NCBI RefSeq assembly: GCF_003583405.1
Contig: NZ_QXEC01000001.1
Span: 124,001 to 188,000 of the forward strand
Direction: 5' to 3'
Length of the DNA: 64,000 nucleotides
Source: Micromonospora radicis
GTDB taxonomy: Bacteria > Actinomycetota > Actinomycetes > Mycobacteriales > Micromonosporaceae
Shown here: positions 34,242-42,158 of the stretch, one piece after another
Numbering within the stretch: position 1 is the stretch's first letter
Layout of the letters: the number at the start of each line of letters is the position of its first letter
Position numbers and translations under genes: made by a program
The notes under the pieces: model-generated
The model's database searches: none
What the model saw: the letters and a program-made list of their open reading frames with translations, nothing else
What the model was told of the DNA's origin: nothing

Positions 34242-34259
34242 CTGTCACCTGGCCGTCAA
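34242..34259 (-). promoter_or_regulatory. Candidate SARP operator before the cyclase-oxygenase unit
   Basis: On the minus strand TTGACGG, 4 bases, then GTGACAG give two heptamers at 11-bp pitch, about 80 bases before the cyclase start and pointing towards it. AAGGGT 8 bases downstream could serve as -10 element. It matches the paired repeats found upstream of the SARP and second cyclase. Confidence 0.5.
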
Positions 34260-34290
34260 CGCATCCGGGCCGCCCGGTGACGTCGAGGCG

Positions 34291-35100
34291 TCAACCGGTC
34301 CGGAAGGTGATGCGGTTCGACGGCTGTCGGCGCGGTTCCGGTGCCGTCCGGCTGGCCCGACGGATCGGCTCGAGGGTCTCGGCCAGCAGTGTGCTCATCG
34401 CCGGTGACGGTTCCAGTCGCAGTTCGCGCAGCAGCAGGTCGCGGTAGACGTAGAAGGCGTGCAGGGCCTCGAAGGCGTTGCCCTCGGCGAGATGGATGCG
34501 GACGACCAACCGGTGCGGGGTCTCCCGCAGCGGCTCGGCGGCCATCGCCTCCAGCGCCGCCTCCAGCGCCTCACCGTGCCGCCCGGCGGCCAGATGCTGC
34601 CCGGCCACCTGCTCCAGCATGTGTAACCGAAGTTGGCGCAGCCGTTCCCGGTCGGCCAGAACCCAGTCGTCGTACCAGCCGGGGAGCAGGTCGTGTCGCC
34701 CGGCGGCGAGCGCCTGCGCGGCGTCGTCCGGCGGCTGACCGTCGCGTACCCGGGAAGCGGTGTCGATCAGCCGGTCGACGTCCACCCGCACCATCGGGTC
34801 GAGGCGGATCGTGTCGGCGGTGGTGGTCAACGGGCAGTAGGGGTCCTGGCGCAGCCGCCACAGCGCGGTGCGCAGCGACGACAGCGCGCGGTCCTCCGTG
34901 TTCTCCGGCCACAACAGCCCGGCCAGATGGGTGCGGGTGGCCTCGGGACGCAGCCCGATCAGGGCGATGACCCGCTGTAGGCCGCGGGGCACCACCACCG
35001 GTGTGGCGCCGTGCGTCAGGCGGAAGCCACCGAGCAACTGCAGCCGTACCTCGGCCTCCCGGTGCTCTCCGGTGGTCGGCGTGGGTCGTTCGACGGCCAC
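34291..35100 (-). CDS. SARP-family pathway activator (contains a TTA codon)
   Basis: A 269-residue regulator with an OmpR-like winged-helix N-terminus (LQLLGGFRLTHGATPVVVPRGLQRVIALIGLRP, SLRTALWRLRQD, about 20-100) and a bacterial transcriptional activator (BTAD) domain (LLPGWYDDWVLADRERLRQLRLHMLEQVAGQHLAAGRHGEALEAALEAMAAEPLRE). The arrangement is that of SARPs such as ActII-ORF4. GTG at 35100 has AGGGGG upstream. An in-frame TTA codon at 34624-34626 (codon 159) predicts dependence on bldA. It sits between the two cyclase units of the PKS cluster and probably activates both. Confidence 0.92.
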   Translation of the reverse strand: MAVERPTPTTGEHREAEVRLQLLGGFRLTHGATPVVVPRGLQRVIALIGLRPEATRTHLAGLLWPENTEDRALSSLRTALWRLRQDPYCPLTTTADTIRLDPMVRVDVDRLIDTASRVRDGQPPDDAAQALAAGRHDLLPGWYDDWVLADRERLRQLRLHMLEQVAGQHLAAGRHGEALEAALEAMAAEPLRETPHRLVVRIHLAEGNAFEALHAFYVYRDLLLRELRLEPSPAMSTLLAETLEPIRRASRTAPEPRRQPSNRITFRTG

Positions 35101-35358
35101 GGCGGCACCCCCTGCGGAACGTTTCGGCTGCGGGTATCGGCCGGGTCCCGGCGTGGTCGCCGACGCCTCTGTCGAGGGGGTCGGCCTTCGCGCGTAGTTG
35201 CGAGCCAGGTTCGGACCGCTGTGAAGATTATCAATCGCCGTTACTCTCGGTCAATATCCGCGCCGGCAACGTAACCGGCCCGTCATCTTTGAGGATGGCT
35301 CTGAACTGGTCAGTTGCCGAGATCTTGGCAGTCCGTACGCACAGCTAAGCCACAGCTT

Positions 35359-35421
35359 GCGTCAACGCAGCGTCACCGAAGGCGGTGGTGGCGGGGGGTG
35401 TCGGTGACGCGCGCGTGACGC
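35359..35421. promoter_or_regulatory. Divergent pair of SARP-like operators between SARP and cyclase genes
   Basis: GCGTCAA-N4-GCGTCAC (35359-35376) and GTGACGC-N4-GTGACGC (35404-35421) are heptamer pairs at exact 11-bp pitch. The second is the reverse complement of the first type, so one pair faces the SARP gene and the other the second cyclase gene. The 392-base gap 35101-35492 has no gene; its middle (35220-35340) is AT-richer than the surroundings and probably carries promoters. Confidence 0.6.
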
Positions 35422-35492
35422 ACCGGCCCGCATCGTGTGCGCAGCCGCCCGGGACAGCCGGACGGCGAGGCCCGGCCACGGGGAGGACCGGC

Positions 35493-35819
35493 ATGGACCG
35501 AACGCTGATCATCGCGAAGGTGGTGCCGACCGCCGAGGCGTCGGTGGCCGACATCTTCGCCGAATCCGATACGACCGAGTTGCCGCACCTGGCCGGCGTC
35601 CGGCACCGGTCGCTGTATCGGCTGCACGACCTGTACGTGCACCTGCTGGAGACCGACTCACCGGGTGACGGCGCGGTGGAGTCGGTGCGGGAGCATCCGG
35701 AGTTCCGCCGGGTCAGCGAACGCCTGAGCCCGTACATCACGCCGTACCTGCCGGACTGGCGCTCGCCCCGCGACGCCATGGCCCGCTGCTTCTACCGCTT
35801 CGACGCCCGGCAGCCGTGA
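35493..35819 (+). CDS. TcmI-family polyketide cyclase (second copy)
   Basis: A 108-residue cyclase: MDRTLIIAKVVPTAEASVADIFAESDTTELPHLAGVRHRSLYRLHDLYVHLLETD, then SPRDAMARCFYRFDA. It is closely related to the cyclase at 33811-34161 and to WhiE ORFVII. GGGGAGGACCGGC precedes the ATG at 35493. It is the first gene of the plus-strand PKS operon (cyclase, ACP-cyclase, cupin, KS-alpha, KS-beta, ABM), 66 bases before the next gene. Confidence 0.9.
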   Translation: MDRTLIIAKVVPTAEASVADIFAESDTTELPHLAGVRHRSLYRLHDLYVHLLETDSPGDGAVESVREHPEFRRVSERLSPYITPYLPDWRSPRDAMARCFYRFDARQP

Positions 35820-35882
35820 CCCGTGACCGCCCACACCTGCGTCGCGCTTCGATCCCCGGCCCCCCGCACACCCGAGGAGTGA

Positions 35883-37028
<1,146 letters not shown>

Positions 37029-37032
<4 letters not shown>

Positions 37033-38303
37033 CCGGCCGGCGCACGGTGGTGACCGGCATCGGGGTGGTCGCCCCCGGCGGCGCCACCCGGGACCGGTTC
37101 TGGAAGAACATCACCGAGGGACGTACGGCGACCCGCCGGATCAGCTTCTTCGACCCGGCACCGTTCCGCTCGCAGATCGCCGCCGAGTGCGACTTCGACC
37201 CCGACGCGGCCGGGCTGACCCCGCTGGAGCGGCAGCGCGCCGACCGGTACGTGCAGTTCGCCCTGGCCTGCGCCGCCGAGGCGGTCGCCGACAGTGGACT
37301 GGAGCTCACCGACACCGAGCGCGACCGGGCCGGCGTGGTGCTCGGCACCGCGGTCGGCGGCACCATGGCGCTGGAACAGGAGTACGTGACGGTCAGCGAC
37401 AGCGGCCGGCGCTGGCTGGTCGACGCCGCGCTCGGCGGACCGTACCTGTACCAGGCGCTGATCCCGAGCAGCCTCGCCGCCGACGTGGCCTGCCGGCACG
37501 GGCTGCACGGCCCGGCCCAGGTCGTCTCCACCGGCTGTACGTCCGGCATCGACGCGATCGGTTACGCCCATCAGCTCATCGCCGACGGGGAGGCCGACAT
37601 CGTGCTGACCGGCGCCGCCGACTCGCCGATCTCCCCGGTCACCGTTGCCTCCTTCGACGCGATCAAGGCCACCAGCCCGGACAACGACGATCCGGCGCAC
37701 GCCAGCCGCCCGTTCGACGCCGACCGGCGCGGGTTCGTGCTGGCCGAGGGGGCGGCGGTGCTGGTGCTGGAGGAGGCCGGGCACGCCCAGCGGCGCGGCG
37801 CGCACGTCTACTGCGAGGTCGCCGGCTACGCCAGCCGCAGCAACGGCTACCACATGACCGGGCTGCGTCCCGACGGCGTGGAGATGGGGCTGGCCATCAC
37901 CGACGCGATGCGGCAGGCCAGGATCGCGCCAGCGGACATCTCCTACATCAGCGCCCACGGCTCCGGCACCCGGCAGAACGACCGGCACGAGACGGCCGCG
38001 TTCAAACGGGCGCTCGGGTCGGCGGCGTACCAGGTGCCGATCAGCTCCATCAAGTCGATGGTCGGGCACTCGTTGGGTGCCATCGGCTCCATCGAGATGG
38101 CCGCCTGCGCACTGGCCATCGAGTACGGCGTGGTGCCACCCACCGCCAACTGGACCACCCGCGACCCGGAGTGCGACCTGGACTACGTACCCAACGAGGC
38201 GCGCGACGTGCCGGTGGACGTGGCGCTCTCGGTCGGCAGCGGGTTCGGCGGTTTCCAGTCGGCGATGCTGTTCCGCCGGCTGGGCCGCGAGGCGGCGGCG
38301 TGA
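37029..38303 (+). CDS. Type II PKS ketosynthase alpha (KS-alpha)
   Basis: A 424-residue condensing enzyme. The active Cys is in [18 protein letters not shown] (about residue 174). The two catalytic His are in [19 protein letters not shown] (about 315) and [19 protein letters not shown] (about 350). It extends the polyketide on the ACP by decarboxylative condensation with malonyl units, as a heterodimer with KS-beta. GTG or ATG-type coupling is tight: the start overlaps the cupin stop by 4 bases and KS-beta overlaps its stop by 4. Confidence 0.96.
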
Positions 38304-39556
38304 CCGAGCAGCGCCGCCGGGCGGTGGTGACCGGTATCGGGGTGGTCGCGCCCAGCGGCATCGGCGCCGAGGCGCACTGGCGGACGGTGTTGTCGGGGCA
38401 GCGCCGCACCGGTCCGGTCACCCTGTTCGACGCCACCGGCTACCCGACCCGGCTCGGCGGCGAGGTGCCGGACTTCGACGCCTCCCGGTACACCGACAAC
38501 CGGATCCTGGTGCAGACCGACCGCTGGACCCACCTCGGGTTCGCGGCCACCCGGCTGGCGCTGACCGACGCCGGACTGCCCGAACGGGCCTCCGACCCGT
38601 ACGGCTGGGCGGTCACCATGGCCAGTTCCTCCGGCGGCAACCTGTTCGGCCAGCGGGAGCTGCAACGGCTCTGGTCGTCGCCGACCCGCACGGTCGGGGC
38701 GTACCAGTCGATCGCCTGGTTCTACGCGGCCAGCGTCGGGCAGCTCTCCATCGGGCACCAGGCGAAGGGCCCGTGCGGGGTGCTGGTGACCGAGGCGGCC
38801 GGCGGCCTGGACAGCCTGGCCCACGCCGTACGTACGGTCCGGCGCGGCGCCTCGGTGGTGCTCGCCGGGGCGACCGAGTGTCCGCTCAGTCCGTACGCGT
38901 TGGCCTGCCAACTGCGTTCCGGCCTGCTCAGCGACGTCACCGACCCGGAACGGGCGTACCGGCCGTTCGACGCCGCCGCCAGCGGCTACCTGCCGGCGGA
39001 GGGCGGCGCGGTCTTCGTCGTCGAGGAGTACGAGCACGCCCTCGCCCGGGGCGCCCGCAGTTACGGCGAGGTGACCGGCTGGGGCGCCACCCACGACGCG
39101 GTGCACACCACCGCCGAGAGCGGCGGCGACCCGCACCAGTACGCCCGCGCGATGCGCCTGGCGTTGGGTCGCGCCGGGGTCGAACCGGGGGACGTGGACC
39201 TGGTGGTCCCCGACGCGCTCGGGGTACCCCGTTTCGACCGCGCCGAGGCGACCGCGCTGCGTGCCGCCTTCGCCGGCACGGCACCCCCGGTGAGTACCCA
39301 CAAGACGTTGACCGGGCGGGCCCACCAGGGCGGCTCGGCGCTGGACGTGGCCACCGCGCTGCTCGCCTTCGCGCACGACACGCTGCCCGCCTCGGCCGGC
39401 CCCGACCGGGTTGCCGACGGCTGTGACCTGGACTTCCTGCGTGAGCGTCGGCGGCCACGCTCCCGGGTGGCGATGGTCTGTGCCCGTGGCTTCGACGGTT
39501 TCAACAGTGCGCTGGTGCTGCGTGGGTCGGCGCCGGCCGGAGAGGAGCGACGATGA
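38300..39556 (+). CDS. Type II PKS KS-beta / chain-length factor
   Basis: A 418-residue partner of KS-alpha with the same thiolase fold but no catalytic Cys. At the equivalent place it reads [16 protein letters not shown] (about residue 162); most described chain-length factors have Gln here (EQAGG), whereas this one has Ala. The second catalytic His is also replaced, as usual ([17 protein letters not shown] keeps one His). Chain-length factors set the number of extender units and help generate the acetyl primer. GTG at 38300 overlaps the KS-alpha stop by 4; the ABM gene overlaps its end by 4. Confidence 0.93.
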   Translation: MTEQRRRAVVTGIGVVAPSGIGAEAHWRTVLSGQRRTGPVTLFDATGYPTRLGGEVPDFDASRYTDNRILVQTDRWTHLGFAATRLALTDAGLPERASDPYGWAVTMASSSGGNLFGQRELQRLWSSPTRTVGAYQSIAWFYAASVGQLSIGHQAKGPCGVLVTEAAGGLDSLAHAVRTVRRGASVVLAGATECPLSPYALACQLRSGLLSDVTDPERAYRPFDAAASGYLPAEGGAVFVVEEYEHALARGARSYGEVTGWGATHDAVHTTAESGGDPHQYARAMRLALGRAGVEPGDVDLVVPDALGVPRFDRAEATALRAAFAGTAPPVSTHKTLTGRAHQGGSALDVATALLAFAHDTLPASAGPDRVADGCDLDFLRERRRPRSRVAMVCARGFDGFNSALVLRGSAPAGEERR

Positions 39557-39864
39557 CGCGAGGACGAGTGGTGTTCCTGATCCGGGTGCCCGCCGCCCGC
39601 ACCGACGACTTCCTGCGGGCCTACGAGGCGGTCCGCCACCTGGTCGCCGCCGGGGTGCCGGGCCACCTGGTCGACCAGGTGTGCCGCTCGGCCACCGACC
39701 CGGAGCAGTGGCTGATCACCAGCGAGTGGGCCGACCTGGCCGACTTCGAGGCGTGGGAACGCAGCCCGGAGCACCGTGACCTGGTCCGGCCGATGCGGGA
39801 GTGTTTCACCGACGCCCGGTCGCTGCGCTTCCACGTACACGCCCAGACCCCCGTCCCGGCCTGA
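39553..39864 (+). CDS. Antibiotic biosynthesis monooxygenase-like (ABM) protein of the PKS cluster
   Basis: A 103-residue dimeric ferredoxin-like fold protein: [72 protein letters not shown] proteins act as cofactor-free oxygenases on aromatic polyketides, and WhiE-type clusters often carry one. It is the last gene of the plus-strand PKS operon, overlapping the KS-beta stop by 4 bases. No terminator hairpin is obvious behind it. Confidence 0.85.
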   Translation: MTRGRVVFLIRVPAARTDDFLRAYEAVRHLVAAGVPGHLVDQVCRSATDPEQWLITSEWADLADFEAWERSPEHRDLVRPMRECFTDARSLRFHVHAQTPVPA

Positions 39865-40075
39865 CCGGGCGCCACGTAGGGTGGCGGACCGCTCGCCGAG
39901 GGTCGGCACACGGGGTCGATCTTCCTCGCCGAACCGTGCGCCGACAATCCCGCGAGTCGCCCTTTCTCCGTTGTCCATTCGCACGTCGCAATGCCCGCGA
40001 CGGCTGCCGTAGGGTTCCGGCAACTACGCGGAGACACGATCGCGTCGACATCGAGTGGTGGACGGTGGACATCTC

Positions 40076-40423
40076 ATGACCAGCCCGCTGCGTTTCCCCG
40101 CCGACCCTCCCTTCGCCGGGCCCGCCGCCGACCGACTGCCCAACGCCGCCGACCGGATGTGGCACCGGCCCGTGCCGGGTGCCGCGGCGGCGCCCGCGGG
40201 CCCGGCGGAGCCGTCCACGACCGGCGGCCCGGCGGAGCCGTCCACGACCGGCGGCCCGGCGGAGCCGTCCACGACCGGCGGCCCGGCGGAGCCGTCCACG
40301 ACCGGCGGCCCGGCGGAGCTGGCCACGGCCGGCGGCCGGGGGCCGGCCGGGACGCGCGTCGGCCCGCACCCGGACGGGATGTCCAGGTACGGGCCGGGGT
40401 CAGCGCGGCGGGCGGGCGGATAG
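40076..40423 (+). CDS. Possible small Pro/Thr-rich repeat protein
   Basis: A 115-residue open frame starting MTSPLRFPADPPFAGPAADRLPNAADRMWHRPVPG, then four AEPSTTGGP nonapeptides encoded by 27-bp repeats, and an Arg/Gly tail. The first 35 residues look protein-like, but the ribosome site is weak (GGTGGA), and the opposite strand is also open through the repeats. It stands alone after the PKS operon. Function unknown, existence uncertain. Confidence 0.4.
   Translation: MTSPLRFPADPPFAGPAADRLPNAADRMWHRPVPGAAAAPAGPAEPSTTGGPAEPSTTGGPAEPSTTGGPAEPSTTGGPAELATAGGRGPAGTRVGPHPDGMSRYGPGSARRAGG
40201..40335. repeat. 27-bp tandem repeat, four exact copies plus one degenerate
   Basis: Four identical copies of a 27-bp unit begin at 40201, 40228, 40255 and 40282; a fifth at 40309 is diverged. 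Unit length divisible by three and identity between copies indicate recent duplication within a possible coding frame. Confidence 0.9.
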
Positions 40424-40470
40424 CCGAGGACGCAGTTCGGCTGGGCGGAGGCAGATCCGCGGGTAGGCGT

Positions 40471-40506
40471 GATTTCACCCTGAAATTTTTATTTCACCAT
40501 GAAATC
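40471..40506. other. AT-rich nested palindrome (hairpin or twin operator)
   Basis: Two near-identical 15-bp palindromes, ATTTCACCCTGAAAT (40472-40486) and ATTTCACCATGAAAT (40491-40505), are 19 bases apart. Together they can also fold as one hairpin: GATTTCA pairs with TGAAATC, then TGAAAT with ATTTCA, loop TTTT. The element is far more AT-rich than its surroundings and lies between a plus-strand frame and the 3' end of the phospholipase-D-like gene. Confidence 0.7.
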
Positions 40507-40616
40507 AGCGCTCTGAAGGTAACCCTCTCCCGGGCTGCCAGCCACGGCGCCAGCGCCGATCATCCACCGCTGCCTATCGATCACCGACCCGCCGCACCCC
40601 GACTTCGAGACACGAG

Positions 40617-41846
40617 CTAGTCGCAGGCCACCGGGGCGGACTTGGTCCAGAGCGCGCGGAACAGGTCGATGTAGCGGTTGGTGACCCATCCGTCGATGAT
40701 CCGCAGCATCGCGTCGTTGCCGTTGTAGTTGGAGTTCGCGGTCAGGTTGTACGAGCCGACGAAGACCGCCTTACGCCACTGGCCGGCGTACTTCGCGTCG
40801 ATCAGCAGCAGCTTGTTGTGGTTGACGGCGTCGCATTTGACGTCGTTGGCGTGTACGCCCTGAAGCACCACCAGGTTGTTCCGGTGCGCCTGGTCCTGGG
40901 TGAGGACCTTGACGTCACAGCCGATGTTCCGCAGCCGCTTCAACTGGTCGGCGATCTCGCGGATGTAGACCGTGTCCGCGTCGACGTTGCTCGCCAGCAT
41001 CCACACCCGGTCGTTGCCCGGCGCGCACTCGGTGACTCCGGCCAGCACGCCGACCAGGGGCCGCTTGTTGTACTGCGGGAAGAAGTACGCCCGCGAGCTG
41101 TCGTTGCTGCCGTAGATCGACTTGTCGTCGTCGCCCCAGGTCACCCCGTCCCACGTCCAGTTGCCGACGTACAACCGGCGCCAGTAGTTGACGTACGCGG
41201 AGAACAGCGCGCTGTCGTCGCGGACGATCAGCATGTTCTGCGAGTGCTGGTACTGCTTGGTGTCCAGGTTGGACGCCGACTGCATGACCAGCTTGGTGTC
41301 GCCCTTCTTGATCAGGACGAACTTGTTGTGCATGACCCCGATCTGGCGCCCGTCCGGGTGCGTCATGCAGGAGGTGTCGGTGGGGGTGCCGTCGACCGTC
41401 TTGAAACACTGCCTGAAGTTGATATTCGCCGCTCTGAGCTTGCTGACGATGGCCGGGTCGACGTGCTTCTGGCCCAGCACGACGCGGACACTCACGCCAC
41501 GCTGGGCGGCCCGCACGAGCGCGTCGGCCAGTCGGCCGCCCTCACCCGTGTTGGACCAGGCGTACATCGCTATCCGGATGTAGTCGCCGCTCTGCGGCGA
41601 GTCGGCGGTGGCGTCGACCTTCGCCTTGATCTTCCGGACGAGCAGCGTGTCGCCCTCGTCGTTCGGGCCGCCCGGCGTTCCGTAGGTCACGCAGACCTCG
41701 TAGTTGCCCTGCTCCGAGCAGATCCCCTGGGTGGCTGCTGCCGCTGCCGCCGCCGGCGCCCCCGCCCACGCCGTGGTAAGCAGCACCGTCGCCACGCTGG
41801 CCAGGGCCAGTCGGGCGCGGGCCCTGGTCTTCCAACTGTTCTCCAT
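40617..41846 (-). CDS. Secreted phospholipase-D-like (HKD) protein
   Basis: A 409-residue exported protein with a signal peptide (RLALASVATVLLTTAWAGAPAAA, cleavage after about residue 37) and two PLD-like halves. The first HKD motif, HNKFVLIKKGD with MQSASNLD following, lacks the Asp at the usual place. The second, HNKLLLID with GSYNLTANS, is complete. The enzymes of this family hydrolyse phosphodiester bonds through a covalent His intermediate; substrate (phospholipid or nucleic acid) is unknown. ATG at 41846 has AGGA about 8 bases upstream. The 312-base gap behind it separates it from the divergent conservon. Confidence 0.88.
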   Translation of the reverse strand: MENSWKTRARARLALASVATVLLTTAWAGAPAAAAAAATQGICSEQGNYEVCVTYGTPGGPNDEGDTLLVRKIKAKVDATADSPQSGDYIRIAMYAWSNTGEGGRLADALVRAAQRGVSVRVVLGQKHVDPAIVSKLRAANINFRQCFKTVDGTPTDTSCMTHPDGRQIGVMHNKFVLIKKGDTKLVMQSASNLDTKQYQHSQNMLIVRDDSALFSAYVNYWRRLYVGNWTWDGVTWGDDDKSIYGSNDSSRAYFFPQYNKRPLVGVLAGVTECAPGNDRVWMLASNVDADTVYIREIADQLKRLRNIGCDVKVLTQDQAHRNNLVVLQGVHANDVKCDAVNHNKLLLIDAKYAGQWRKAVFVGSYNLTANSNYNGNDAMLRIIDGWVTNRYIDLFRALWTKSAPVACD

Positions 41847-42158
41847 CGCGGAATCCTGACAGAGCATGATCCACTCGGCAACCCCGTCGATGGATCGGCA
41901 CCACCGCGAACAGGCCGGCAGGGCGGTCGCGGTGGCCATGGTGTCGTTTACGGACAGTGCTGACGTGGCCGTGGGAGCGTGCGCACGGACTGGACCGTTC
42001 GGTTGACCGGTCGCGGCTGGACGGACGGAACCGCAGCTCCGACCCCACGACAATCGCACCGAAGGGTTGTGGGACCGCGTCGCTGCCGGAATATTGCACT
42101 GATCAAATCCCCCGATGCCGCCGCACCGGCCCGCGGCCGTGCGCTGATTGGAGTACGG
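41847..42158. other. Intergenic region between PLD-like gene and conservon
   Basis: No gene is supported in these 312 bases. The part from about 42085 to 42115 is AT-rich (ATATTGCACTGATCAAAT) and a good place for the cvnA promoter. The PLD-like promoter must lie near 41860-41960. Confidence 0.5.
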
